A stretch of DNA of 64,000 bases, from assembly GCF_001719065.1 (NCBI RefSeq), contig NZ_LWAF01000002.1:205243-269242 (forward strand). The letters are read 5' to 3'. Positions 34,994 through 42,959 of this stretch are shown here, piece after piece. The stretch comes from Fervidobacterium thailandense (GTDB lineage Bacteria; Thermotogota; Thermotogae; Thermotogales; Fervidobacteriaceae). Each line of letters begins with the position of its first letter. Within the stretch, counting starts at the first letter, position 1. A model generated the notes under the pieces. It did not search any database and was not told the DNA's origin. It saw only the letters and a list, made by a program, of their open reading frames with translations. The position numbers were made by a program, and so were the translations under genes.

Positions 34994-35422
34994 TTACTCG
35001 ATCTTTATCTCCAGCGCCGGCTTTTCTTCCTTCTTCTTCGGCAACTCGAGTGTGAGAACACCATCTACGTATTTTGCGGAGATGTTTTTCACGTCCACGT
35101 AGTCCGGTAGCAAGAAGGACCTTTCGAACTTTCCATAACTTCTCTCAACGAGTCTGTAGTTTCTGTTCTTCTCTTCGCGTTCGCTCTTTTTCTCACCGCT
35201 GATCTTCAGGACTCCGTCCTCGACTGTGACTTTTAGATCGTCCTTTTTCACACCAGGTAGCTCAACTTCGAGTACAACCTTGTCTTCCGTTTCGTAAGCA
35301 TCAACCCTTGGAAGGAATTCAACATCCATCCTGAACGGTTTCATGAAGTCACTGAAGAGTCTGTCGATCTCCCTCTGGAGTTCCATGAATGGTTCGAACA
35401 AATCCGTTCTTCTGGCCAACAT
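34994..35422 (-). CDS. Small heat-shock protein (Hsp20/alpha-crystallin)
   Basis: An ATP-independent holdase chaperone of about 142 residues. The alpha-crystallin domain (about 40-135) ends with the family A-x-x-x-D-G-V-L-type motif seen as KYVDGVLTLELPK. The C-terminal tail carries the I-x-I-type anchor (ALEIKIE) used in oligomer assembly. GGAGGTG precedes the ATG at 35422. Expression is probably heat-inducible: the promoter sits inside a CIRCE element bound by the repressor HrcA. Confidence 0.95.
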   Translation of the reverse strand: MLARRTDLFEPFMELQREIDRLFSDFMKPFRMDVEFLPRVDAYETEDKVVLEVELPGVKKDDLKVTVEDGVLKISGEKKSEREEKNRNYRLVERSYGKFERSFLLPDYVDVKNISAKYVDGVLTLELPKKKEEKPALEIKIE

Positions 35423-35509
35423 ACTTTCACCTCCCAACCCCTACTCTTTTTTCTTTTTTCTTTTTCCTCTTCTCAGCCGCTTCCAGCCGTTCCATCGATT
35501 TCCAACTAT

Positions 35510-35537
35510 ATTATACCTGTTATCACTCAGTTGTCAA
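35510..35537 (-). promoter_or_regulatory. hsp20 promoter
   Basis: On the minus strand a perfect TTGACA (35532-35537), a 16-base spacer and a perfect TATAAT (35510-35515). The -35 lies within the spacer of the CIRCE element. Confidence 0.8.
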
Positions 35538-35546
35538 GAGTGCTAA
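35520..35546 (-). promoter_or_regulatory. CIRCE element (HrcA operator)
   Basis: On the minus strand TTAGCACTC, nine bases, GAGTGATAA. The consensus is TTAGCACTC-N9-GAGTGCTAA, so only one position differs. It overlaps the hsp20 -35, so HrcA binding should block transcription at normal temperature. Confidence 0.88.
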
Positions 35547-35755
35547 TATCAATCACGATAGTTCCAAAAAATTTTAACTGAAAATAAATTTTTGTTGAGT
35601 AATTTCTATGTTACTAAAATTTCAATCACTCGTAACTATAAACTGATAGCAAGTTTTTGGACCGAAATGCATTCGTTCAGTCCTCGCTGGCTGAATTTTT
35701 TAAGTCTTTCTCGGCGAACCGTGAACTTTTCAACGTACCCACCATTTGGAATTTA
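35547..35755. other. AT-rich intergenic stretch without a gene
   Basis: About 210 bases between the CIRCE element and the padR promoter. It is markedly AT-rich on the left, with runs of A and T, and has no open frame with a ribosome site on either strand. A short GTTAC / GTAAC inverted repeat is present (about 35609 and 35632), but I see no convincing RNA or operator. Confidence 0.4.
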
Positions 35756-35784
35756 TTGACAAAATTTCATTAGTAATATATAAT
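35756..35784 (+). promoter_or_regulatory. Consensus promoter for padR-nifX unit
   Basis: A perfect TTGACA (35756-35761), a 17-base spacer, and a perfect TATAAT (35779-35784). Such a full-consensus promoter usually needs a repressor to control it. Confidence 0.85.
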
Positions 35785-35793
35785 CAATACTGA
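35770..35793 (+). promoter_or_regulatory. Imperfect dyad over the padR -10, candidate operator
   Basis: TTAGTAAT (35770-35777) and AATACTGA (35786-35793) form an inverted repeat matching at six of eight positions, centred on the -10 hexamer. The placement suits autorepression by the PadR-family protein encoded next. Confidence 0.4.
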
Positions 35794-35834
35794 GATAAAA
35801 AATGTTCTTAGTGTGAATGGTAGGGGTGGTAGAT

Positions 35835-36236
35835 GTGCGTAGGAAGTGTGGTTGTCGCCACGGTTTTGCGGGTGGTTTTCACCGTTGCGAGGAAACGGGA
35901 TTTACAACTGGGGATTTTTTGGTGGCTGTGTTGATGAAGATGCTAAAGGAACGCCCCATGCACGGATACGAGTTGGTCGAACGTTTGTCGAAGATCGATT
36001 ATTATCCGTTCCCACACGATCCGAGCGTCGTTTACGGTGTTTTGAGAAAACTGGAAGCCCACGGACTCTTGACTTACACCGTTGAAGAGGGCAACGGCGG
36101 ACTTAGGAAGATTTACAAACTGACACCAGACGGCGAAAGATTCTTGGAAGAAATGGTGGGATTCATAAGAAGGTTGAAGGGCTACTTTGAAGAATTCCTA
36201 CGTTCGGAACGGTCTGAATTGAAACAAGATGTCTGA
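35835..36236 (+). CDS. PadR-family transcriptional regulator with Cys/His-rich N-terminus
   Basis: About 133 residues. The winged-helix PadR domain (about 25-115) shows MLKERPMHGYELVERL, a DPSVVYGVLRKLEAHGLL recognition helix and a YKLTPDGERFLEEM wing. Before it lies an extension with Cys5, Cys7, His9, His16 and Cys18, a spacing that could bind a metal ion; most PadR proteins lack this. Start choice: the GTG at 35835 has AGGGGTGG upstream; an in-frame ATG at 35817 has no clear site. It precedes a histidine-rich NifX-like gene and an ABC-2 exporter, so metal-responsive control is inferred. Confidence 0.85.
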   Translation: MRRKCGCRHGFAGGFHRCEETGFTTGDFLVAVLMKMLKERPMHGYELVERLSKIDYYPFPHDPSVVYGVLRKLEAHGLLTYTVEEGNGGLRKIYKLTPDGERFLEEMVGFIRRLKGYFEEFLRSERSELKQDV

Positions 36237-36292
36237 GAGATGTCTGAATGAGTCGGAACGTGTGAAAAAAAGTGGAGAGGAGGCTTTGGAAG

Positions 36293-36787
36293 ATGGGCAA
36301 GGTCAGGCTCGCGATACCTACGGATGATGGTGTTACGGTGGCACCACACTTTGGAAGGGCGAAGTACTTTGTTCTGGTTGAGTTAGAAGAGGGTAAGGAA
36401 GTTTCAAGGACGTTGGTCGAGAACCTGCATGCACGCGGGCATGGTCATTACGATGAACACTACCTTGGACGTGGTAACCACGGGCTTCACGGCTACCATG
36501 GCAGCTGGCAAAATGGAAATGGGAACGGATACGGATACGGCCACCATCATGGAAACGGAAACGGATTTGGACACGGACTTGGACATGGTCACGGGCACGA
36601 TGAGGTGTTCGCTTCCATCGGAAATGTTGATGGTGTGATCGCCGTTAGGATCGGGCAACACATGTTCGAGGACCTGAAGAACAGAAAAGTAGGGGTCTAC
36701 TTGGTTCGAGTTGGAACGAGTGTAAACGATGCCATTGCACAGTTCAGTGCCGGTACGCTTAGGGATGTTACCGTTAGAAAGGTATAA
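36293..36787 (+). CDS. NifX/NafY-type dinitrogenase cofactor-fold protein with His/Gly/Asn-rich insert
   Basis: About 164 residues. The N-terminal RLAIPTDDGVTVAPHFGRAKYF and the C-terminal GVIAVRIGQHMFEDLKNRKVGVYLV belong to the dinitrogenase iron-molybdenum cofactor binding fold (NifX/NifB C-terminal/MTH1175-like). Between them, residues 46-102 form a low-complexity insert with 14 histidines among Gly and Asn, probably a metal-binding loop. No nitrogenase genes are present, so metal storage, sensing or delivery is more likely than cofactor synthesis. It lies 56 bases after padR, in the same transcript, and a strong terminator follows. Confidence 0.85.
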   Translation: MGKVRLAIPTDDGVTVAPHFGRAKYFVLVELEEGKEVSRTLVENLHARGHGHYDEHYLGRGNHGLHGYHGSWQNGNGNGYGYGHHHGNGNGFGHGLGHGHGHDEVFASIGNVDGVIAVRIGQHMFEDLKNRKVGVYLVRVGTSVNDAIAQFSAGTLRDVTVRKV

Positions 36788-36848
36788 TTTAGGGTGGGCT
36801 GTTGGAAAGTTGTGAAAGGGCGTCTCAAACTCAACGTCTAAAGCAAGA

Positions 36849-36878
36849 AACGGCCGGAATCTCCGGCCGTTATTTTTT
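36849..36878 (+). terminator. Terminator after NifX-like gene
   Basis: A ten-base-pair stem AACGGCCGGA / TCCGGCCGTT with loop ATC, followed by ATTTTTT. Confidence 0.88.
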
Positions 36879-36920
36879 GTTAGGTTTTTAGTGATGTGTG
36901 TTAAAATAGTAACATGATGC

Positions 36921-36944
36921 GATTTAGGTAATGATTTAGGTAAT
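36921..36944 (+). repeat. Tandem 12-base direct repeat upstream of ABC exporter
   Basis: GATTTAGGTAAT occurs twice in direct tandem, 48 bases before the first permease start and just after a possible -10 (TAAAAT at 36902). Two identical half-turn-spaced sites suggest a regulator-binding site, though a chance slippage duplication is also possible. Confidence 0.5.
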
Positions 36945-36991
36945 TATGCAAGTGCTGGTGAACCGTTCAACAAGCTTCTAACCATTGGGGG

Positions 36992-38023
36992 GTGGACTCC
37001 CTGAGGTCAACGCTGAGGTTGGTGTTGAGCTTTTTGTTCATCAATTTCCGGGATAGGTTCGTCTTCTTCATGAATATCGCCCTTCCCGTGGTATTTTTGA
37101 TACTCTTCGGTTCGATTTTCGGAAAGGGGGATGACCAGAAACCTACGATCGCGTTCTATTCGGACCTCGATGTTAACGTGGGAACAAATTATGTTAGATT
37201 GAGCAATATTCCGTCCGTTGACGAGATAAAAAGCATGGAATACGATGCGGTGATCGTTGCCGTGGATGATAAAATAGATGTTTACGTAAAAAGTCCCATT
37301 GACCTTGCACAAGGGGAATTCGAATTTTTCAGGCTCGCCTACGCGAGTGCCAAATCCGAGAAAAAGTTGGTGCAAGTCCGAACGCATGAATTGAACGTAG
37401 GGCGTTCGATATCCGAGCTGGAGTACACGCTACTCGGTGTGATAACGATATCGTTTTTGTCGATCGGTCTGAACGCCGGCGTTAGAGTCTACTCGGATTA
37501 CGTACGTTACGGGCTGTTCAAGCGTTTTAACGTAACCCCCATCGATCCTCTAAGACTCTCCATGTGTGTGATGAGTGCCCAGATAATCACGGGAATAATA
37601 TCTTCCGTACTCAACTTATTTCTATCGCTTGTGTTGTTCGGTGCCAATTTGTTCGTCCCACCGAACATGCTTTGGGCCTTTCTCTTAGCTGTGGTTGCAG
37701 CCGTTATGATAAACCTCGCCTTGGGAATTCTGGTTGCACTGATTTTCAAAAAAGCCGCACCGGCTGTATCGCAGTTGGTATTCACAATACTGATATTTTT
37801 CTCGGGTGTCTATTTCCCCGTGAGTATATTACCGCGGTACCTAAGAATTGCTACGTATCTGACCCCACCGAGGTACGTTCACCTGATGCTCCAGAAGGTG
37901 TACGGTGTGGAGACGCTAAGTTGGGGTTACTTTTGGTTCGTATCCGTTGCGTTCATTCTAATCGGTGCGTTGTTAACTGGACTGACAACGCGTAAGTTCT
38001 TGCGGATGACAAATTTAACTTAA
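36992..38023 (+). CDS. ABC-2 type permease (first)
   Basis: About 343 residues with the ABC-2 exporter layout: one N-terminal helix (about 20-40), a large extracytoplasmic domain (about 45-140), then five C-terminal helices ending in the family's P-rich ILPRYLRIATYLTPPRYVH segment. Works as half of a heterodimer with the permease at 38989 and the ATPase between them. The start is uncertain: the GTG at 36992 lies within the G-rich ribosome site, and a CTG at 37001 has better spacing. The substrate may be a metabolite, peptide or metal complex. Confidence 0.85.
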   Translation: MDSLRSTLRLVLSFLFINFRDRFVFFMNIALPVVFLILFGSIFGKGDDQKPTIAFYSDLDVNVGTNYVRLSNIPSVDEIKSMEYDAVIVAVDDKIDVYVKSPIDLAQGEFEFFRLAYASAKSEKKLVQVRTHELNVGRSISELEYTLLGVITISFLSIGLNAGVRVYSDYVRYGLFKRFNVTPIDPLRLSMCVMSAQIITGIISSVLNLFLSLVLFGANLFVPPNMLWAFLLAVVAAVMINLALGILVALIFKKAAPAVSQLVFTILIFFSGVYFPVSILPRYLRIATYLTPPRYVHLMLQKVYGVETLSWGYFWFVSVAFILIGALLTGLTTRKFLRMTNLT

Positions 38024-38074
38024 CTCTTAACTTAACAAGGATCCCCGTTTAAGAAAAAGGAGGTTCGGCCCCAC

Positions 38075-38953
38075 ATGGGGGAAAACCGTGAGGTTGTGCT
38101 GCGCGTCGAGAATCTAAAGAAATGCTACGGTAACGTTAGAGCTGTCGACGGAGTATCGTTCGTCGTAAAGAGGGGACAACTGGTATCGATACTGGGACCG
38201 AACGGTGCTGGGAAGACCACCACGATTGAGATTATCGAAGGATTGAGGATACCGGACCACGGTACCGTCGAATACTTCGGAACGTCAAACACCATCACAA
38301 ATGAAGTGAAGGAACGCTTGGGAGTGTGTTTTCAGGAGAACTTCTTTTTTGAAGATTTAACCGTCCTGGAAACTTTGAAACTCTACGCTTCGCTGTACAG
38401 ACGGTCCCTACCACTGGAGGATATCATCGAAATGTTCGATTTGGAAGGGAGCCTAAAAAAACGCGTGCGCCATCTGTCCGGGGGCCAAAAGCAACGTTTG
38501 GCCGTTGCACTCGCGTTTGTCAACGACCCAGAACTGGTGTTCCTCGACGAACCCACGGTCGGTTTGGATCCACACGCCAGGCACCACCTGTGGGATGTGA
38601 TCAAGTATTTCAAATCACAAGGTAAATCGATCATTTTAACTACACATTACATGGAGGAGGCGCACCAACTTTCAGATATGGTTTACATTATGGACCACGG
38701 AAAGATAATTGCCCAGGGAAGTCCCCAAGAGCTCATAAACTCTTCCGGTTTGAACGCAGTCATCGAGTTCCCCGCAACGCACGCGTACCTGTTCGAGGAA
38801 ACCGTGACAACCGGTGACGTTGCGATAGTAAGTACTCCGGACGTTCCCGGAGCGATCAAGAGGCTACTCGACGCCGGTGTCGAGAATTTCATCGTCAGAC
38901 ATCCAACCCTCGAGGACGTGTTTTTAAAATTAACGGGTCGAAGGATTGACTGA
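38075..38953 (+). CDS. ABC-2 exporter ATPase
   Basis: About 292 residues. Walker A GPNGAGKT (41-48), Q-loop in CFQENFFFEDLTV, signature LSGGQKQRLAVALA, Walker B LVFLDEPTVGLDP and switch His in TTHYMEEAH are all intact. The C-terminal ~70 residues form the DUF4162-like regulatory extension seen in drug/antibiotic exporter ATPases. AAAGGAGG precedes the ATG. It sits between the two permease genes with short gaps, giving a complete three-gene exporter. Confidence 0.95.
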   Translation: MGENREVVLRVENLKKCYGNVRAVDGVSFVVKRGQLVSILGPNGAGKTTTIEIIEGLRIPDHGTVEYFGTSNTITNEVKERLGVCFQENFFFEDLTVLETLKLYASLYRRSLPLEDIIEMFDLEGSLKKRVRHLSGGQKQRLAVALAFVNDPELVFLDEPTVGLDPHARHHLWDVIKYFKSQGKSIILTTHYMEEAHQLSDMVYIMDHGKIIAQGSPQELINSSGLNAVIEFPATHAYLFEETVTTGDVAIVSTPDVPGAIKRLLDAGVENFIVRHPTLEDVFLKLTGRRID

Positions 38954-38988
38954 TTTTCTCGAGTCAAGGACTGTTGGGGAGGAAAGCA

Positions 38989-40113
38989 ATGGTGGGGAAT
39001 TTCTTCGAGAAAAGGGACCTGGTGGTTTTGGATGCGTTGTTCAAACAACTTTTCATCAGGTCGAAAGAGGCTGTCTTCTGGCTTGTAGTCTTTCCAACTA
39101 TTCTTTTTTTGATCCTAACCTCCATTTTCGGCAACGTCCAGAAAAACGTCACCGTCAAAGTTGCGGTGATTGGTGAGAGCCAGGTTCTAAAAAAGGTCTT
39201 TGACTCAGTCCAGCAAATTTCCGCTAAGTTTTTTCCACACAGTGAGAGGGAACGGTTCGACGAGTACTTGAAAGCCCTGGAGGGTGAAACCTTCGACGTG
39301 CTCCTGGTCCTTCCCGATGGATTCGATTCCGCTTACTCTCGCGCGCTACTACTGAAGCGCACCAAACTTTTCAAACCGGTTACGGTGGATGTACACTACG
39401 TTCCCTTTCGAGAAGGTTCAAAGCTTGCGTTCAATATGGTCAAAGGTATCTTGGACGCGTTGGACATCCACAGTAAAGTCGAAATGGAGATCCACAACCT
39501 TTCAACGCACCGCGTAGATTACAACACTTTTATCTTTCCCGGGGTCGTCGGAATGGCCCTCCTTTCTGTCTATCTCTTTGGCTTCATGAACGACCTGATC
39601 TGGTTGAACAGAAAGAAGATAATAAAGCGCCTTACGATTAGTCCATTCAGTTTACTCAAGCTTTACCTCTTCGTGGCCCTCGTCAACTTGACAAGCCTCG
39701 TCCTCGGGCTTTCGCTTCTCACATTCGTGGCATGGATAAAAGGTGTGAACATTGCCACCTATCTACCGAGTCTCATCGTGAACTCCCTCGTTTCGGCACT
39801 GGTACTGACGTTTTTAACACTCGCCGTCTTGATCTTCGAAAACCGACCGTCGGTCCTTGTGGCCTTCCAACAGATATTCTTCCAGGTTCAGATGTTCGCC
39901 GGAGGTTTCTACTTTCCGCTCAAACAAATCCCACCGTTCGTTCGGGCCGTGGCACGCTTTTTACCTATCACCTACACGGTCGACTCGATGAGAAAAGTAG
40001 TGGGGCTCAACAGCATCACCTCTAACCACTACATCGTACCACTCATGTACCTGCTGTTCTCGATGCTCGTGGTCATCGTGGGTATCAAAAGACTCCACAG
40101 GTACGAGGACTGA
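38989..40113 (+). CDS. ABC-2 type permease (second)
   Basis: About 374 residues, same architecture as the first permease but diverged: N-terminal helix (about 25-48), extracytoplasmic domain (about 50-180), five C-terminal helices and the conserved FYFPLKQIPPFVRAVARFLPITYTVDSMRK end motif. GGGAGGA at five bases sets the ATG at 38989. It completes the exporter and is followed eight bases later by the phospholipase D-like gene. Confidence 0.88.
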   Translation: MVGNFFEKRDLVVLDALFKQLFIRSKEAVFWLVVFPTILFLILTSIFGNVQKNVTVKVAVIGESQVLKKVFDSVQQISAKFFPHSERERFDEYLKALEGETFDVLLVLPDGFDSAYSRALLLKRTKLFKPVTVDVHYVPFREGSKLAFNMVKGILDALDIHSKVEMEIHNLSTHRVDYNTFIFPGVVGMALLSVYLFGFMNDLIWLNRKKIIKRLTISPFSLLKLYLFVALVNLTSLVLGLSLLTFVAWIKGVNIATYLPSLIVNSLVSALVLTFLTLAVLIFENRPSVLVAFQQIFFQVQMFAGGFYFPLKQIPPFVRAVARFLPITYTVDSMRKVVGLNSITSNHYIVPLMYLLFSMLVVIVGIKRLHRYED

Positions 40114-40121
40114 GCGGAAGG

Positions 40122-41033
40122 GTGAATACCAGAGGTATGAAGGCCACGAACGTTACGAGAGTTCTGATTATCCTATCACTTATTCCCACGACCTTGCTCT
40201 TAGTGATTACCGCATCCAACGTTTACGAGCGAGCACCAAAAGCTTACTTCACGTTGGACGGTAGTTTGGAAGATGCCGTTCTGGATTTCATCCGTTCCTC
40301 GAGAGAATTCATCTACATCTCCGCATTACACGTTGACCATCCCGCGGTACTCGATACGCTGAAGGAACTAAGAGCACGAGGGGTGGATGTGCGTGTGGTT
40401 ACCGAGAAACCGGTGCTTGGCGTCCCAAGTAAGATCGATGCGGAAAAGGGATTGCACCACGTGAAATTCGCGGTGAACGAGCGTGGTGTGCTATTTGGTT
40501 CAGCGAACTTCAGTGTGAGTGGCCTGAGGAATTCCCTAAACGACGTTCTATCCTTCGATGAGCGTTACAGTGAAAGATTCAAAACATTCTTTCTCAATTT
40601 GTGGAATCATGGTAAAATTACAGAGATCCCCGGTTTCACCGTCTCACCACTCGATGACGTGGAAGGTTACGTGTTGCGTGTCTTGCAGAGCGCCAGAAGA
40701 CGCGTATGGATTTGTATGTACGCGTTCACCGATCAGGAGGTTATGGCAACACTGAAGCTCAAGGAAAGCCAAGGACTCGACGTGCGCGTTATTACGGACC
40801 GTTGGTTCAAAAGAAGTCCCATTTACAAATACGGTTTCGGGCACCTAAAGATAATAAGTTCGAAGTTGTTGCACCATAAGTTCATTCTCGCGGATGATAC
40901 GTTGCTAACCGGTTCGACGAACTACACCGAGACTGGTTTTCACCGAAACGTCGAGATGATCTACACGAGTAAGAATCCGAGACTTGTTGGAGAGTACGAA
41001 AGGATTTTTAAACTTCTCTGGAGTGGTCACTGA
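40122..41033 (+). CDS. Membrane-anchored phospholipase D-like protein
   Basis: About 303 residues. An N-terminal signal/anchor (about 10-30) precedes two PLD-type repeats. The HxK motifs are HHVKFAVNERGVLFGSANFS and HHKFILADDTLLTGSTNYT, each with the downstream N and polar residues, so both halves of the active site are present. The family includes phosphatidyltransferases, nucleases and hydrolases; an exported location favours lipid or envelope phosphodiester substrates. The GTG at 40122 is used; an ATG at 40137 is an alternative. It overlaps tsaC by one base. Confidence 0.85.
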   Translation: MNTRGMKATNVTRVLIILSLIPTTLLLVITASNVYERAPKAYFTLDGSLEDAVLDFIRSSREFIYISALHVDHPAVLDTLKELRARGVDVRVVTEKPVLGVPSKIDAEKGLHHVKFAVNERGVLFGSANFSVSGLRNSLNDVLSFDERYSERFKTFFLNLWNHGKITEIPGFTVSPLDDVEGYVLRVLQSARRRVWICMYAFTDQEVMATLKLKESQGLDVRVITDRWFKRSPIYKYGFGHLKIISSKLLHHKFILADDTLLTGSTNYTETGFHRNVEMIYTSKNPRLVGEYERIFKLLWSGH

Positions 41034-42019
41034 TGGAAACCTTGATATTAAAACTCGAAGATTTTTACAAAGACGACATCTCCCTGGCATGCGAGATACT
41101 CAAAACCGGTGGACTGGTCGCGTTCCCAACCGAGACAGTCTACGGACTCGGTGCGCTCGCTTTTTTGCCGGAAGCGGTAAAGAAGATCTTCGCGGTCAAG
41201 GGAAGACCGGCCGACAACCCGTTGATCGTACACGTTGGTAGCTTCGAGCAGTTTGAGAAAGTGTGCTACGTTGAGGAAAAATACTGGCCTGTGGTGAAAA
41301 AAGTCCTGCCAGGTCCCATAACATTCGTCTTCAGAAAACGGCCGAACGTACCTTACGAAGTCACCGGTGGTTTGGACACCATAGGCGTGCGCTATCCGGC
41401 CCACCCGGTGGCCCAAAGACTTGCACTGTGTGCCGGACTCATTGCAGCACCCAGTGCCAACCTTTCGGGAAAGCCCAGCCCCACAACTTTCGAAGCAGTG
41501 TACGAAGACCTCTTCGGGAAGATCGAATGCATCATCGATGGCGGTGAGAGTGCGTTCGGAATAGAATCGACGATCGTTGACCTGACAGGGGAAATTCCAC
41601 TGGTACTTCGTCCCGGACCGATCACCGTCGAGGAACTCGAGGAACTGTTTGGAAAGGTTAAGGTGTTCAACCCCGAAGAGGCAAGTAGACCGTTGTCACC
41701 CGGTATGAAGTACAGGCATTACGCGCCAGACAAGCCGCTAAGATTGGTGCTTCCTGAAGAGTTGCCGCACTTTTCAAATACCAACGTTCTCGTTCTTTGC
41801 ACGGAAGAATCGAGGGAGAAATATTTAAAACAAGCGTCGAACGTACATGTTATAGGTAGTTTGGAACGTCCGTACACCATAGCTCAGAACCTTTACAAAA
41901 GCCTGAGGTACGTGGATAAATCCCCTTACCCATCGGCGGTGATTGAAAAATTACCGGAATACGGTATATTTTTCTCGATAATGAACAGAATAAAAAAAGC
42001 TGCAAGAGGTGAGAGGTAA
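41033..42019 (+). CDS. tsaC: Threonylcarbamoyl-AMP synthase (Sua5/TsaC)
   Basis: Makes threonylcarbamoyl-AMP from threonine, bicarbonate and ATP, the first step of t6A37 formation on ANN-decoding tRNAs. About 328 residues, so it is the long Sua5 form with the extra C-terminal domain. The YrdC domain shows [13 protein letters not shown], the [13 protein letters not shown] motif with the key Lys/Arg, and [13 protein letters not shown]; the linker [11 protein letters not shown] is typical of Sua5. It overlaps the genes on both sides by one base, indicating tight coupling. Confidence 0.95.
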   Translation: METLILKLEDFYKDDISLACEILKTGGLVAFPTETVYGLGALAFLPEAVKKIFAVKGRPADNPLIVHVGSFEQFEKVCYVEEKYWPVVKKVLPGPITFVFRKRPNVPYEVTGGLDTIGVRYPAHPVAQRLALCAGLIAAPSANLSGKPSPTTFEAVYEDLFGKIECIIDGGESAFGIESTIVDLTGEIPLVLRPGPITVEELEELFGKVKVFNPEEASRPLSPGMKYRHYAPDKPLRLVLPEELPHFSNTNVLVLCTEESREKYLKQASNVHVIGSLERPYTIAQNLYKSLRYVDKSPYPSAVIEKLPEYGIFFSIMNRIKKAARGER

Positions 42020-42582
42020 TGAGAAGCATGGACGTTCGTCAATCTTTCGTTCAAGATTGGCACGCAACTACCGTGCTGGCCGTCAAAAGGTACGGTAAGA
42101 TCGTCATGGCATCGGACGGTCAAGTCACATACGGGCCAACGGTGATGAAGGCATCGGCGAGGAAGGTCAGAAGAATCGGGGATGGAAAGGTGCTTGCTGG
42201 ATTCGCGGGTGCCGTCGCCGACGCTATGACGCTACTTGAGCGGTTCGAAAACAAATATCGTGAGTGGAACGGTAACCTCCTGAAAGCGGCCGTCGAGTTG
42301 GCTAAAGATTGGAGACTTGATCGTGCACTCAGAAGGCTTGAAGCGATGCTCATCGTTGCCGATTCAGAGCATCTGCTCGTACTATCCGGAACCGGCGAAG
42401 TGATCCAACCAGATGAGGATATCGCTGCGATAGGCTCGGGGGGACCGTACGCACTCGCCGCCGCACGTGCACTCATGAGAAACACCGATTACGACGCGAG
42501 AAAGATCGTCGAGGAAGCGATGAAGATAGCGAGTGAGATATGCATATACACGAACGATAACTTCGTCATCGAGGAGCTTTAA
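42019..42582 (+). CDS. hslV: HslV peptidase subunit of the HslUV protease
   Basis: A proteasome-like N-terminal-threonine peptidase that forms a double hexamer and degrades proteins fed by the ATPase HslU. About 187 residues. A short propeptide ([16 protein letters not shown]) precedes the catalytic Thr17 or Thr18 in [20 protein letters not shown]; downstream [15 protein letters not shown] is conserved. GAGGTGA precedes the ATG, which overlaps the tsaC stop (TAATG). HslU is usually encoded next to HslV but is not in this window. Confidence 0.95.
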   Translation: MRSMDVRQSFVQDWHATTVLAVKRYGKIVMASDGQVTYGPTVMKASARKVRRIGDGKVLAGFAGAVADAMTLLERFENKYREWNGNLLKAAVELAKDWRLDRALRRLEAMLIVADSEHLLVLSGTGEVIQPDEDIAAIGSGGPYALAAARALMRNTDYDARKIVEEAMKIASEICIYTNDNFVIEEL

Positions 42583-42619
42583 CACGTCAGATCCTCTTTT
42601 GCTCGCGGGAGGTTCAGCG

Positions 42620-42904
42620 ATGGTCGTATGCTACGCGCAAATCGTCATACGCCTCTTTGGTGTGGATAGTCTTAAAGAAAAGCGTAGTATCGTACGGAGT
42701 TTGGTGGCCGATCTGAAGAAACGTTTCGAGGTGTCCGCGATAGAGTCCGCGCGGCAGGATTCGAAAGATTACGCGTGCATCGGACTTTCGTTTGTAACAC
42801 TCAACGAGAAAGACTGTGAAGAGAAGATGGACAACATCGAAAAGTACGTGGAGCAATTTCACGTGGTTGAGGATATAACCTACGATTTCCATCATTTTAG
42901 TTGA
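42620..42904 (+). CDS. DUF503 family protein (YlxP-like)
   Basis: About 94 residues with the DUF503 pattern: LFGVDSLKEKRSIVRSLVADLKKRF, the SAIESARQD segment, and IGLSFVT before a C-terminal helix. A ferredoxin-like fold is expected. In Firmicutes YlxP lies near rbfA and ribosome assembly genes, but its function is unknown. CGGGAGG precedes the ATG; a longer in-frame reading from 42533 overlaps hslV and lacks a ribosome site. Confidence 0.88.
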   Translation: MVVCYAQIVIRLFGVDSLKEKRSIVRSLVADLKKRFEVSAIESARQDSKDYACIGLSFVTLNEKDCEEKMDNIEKYVEQFHVVEDITYDFHHFS

Positions 42905-42959
42905 GCTTTGTGAGACGTTTTTTCCTCTCCTAAGTCGTACCGGAGGTGTAGCGTTAGTA

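Noticed and set aside
36293..36787. Nitrogen fixation capacity from the NifX-like gene
   Set aside because: The fold is widespread outside nitrogenase systems and no nif structural genes are present.
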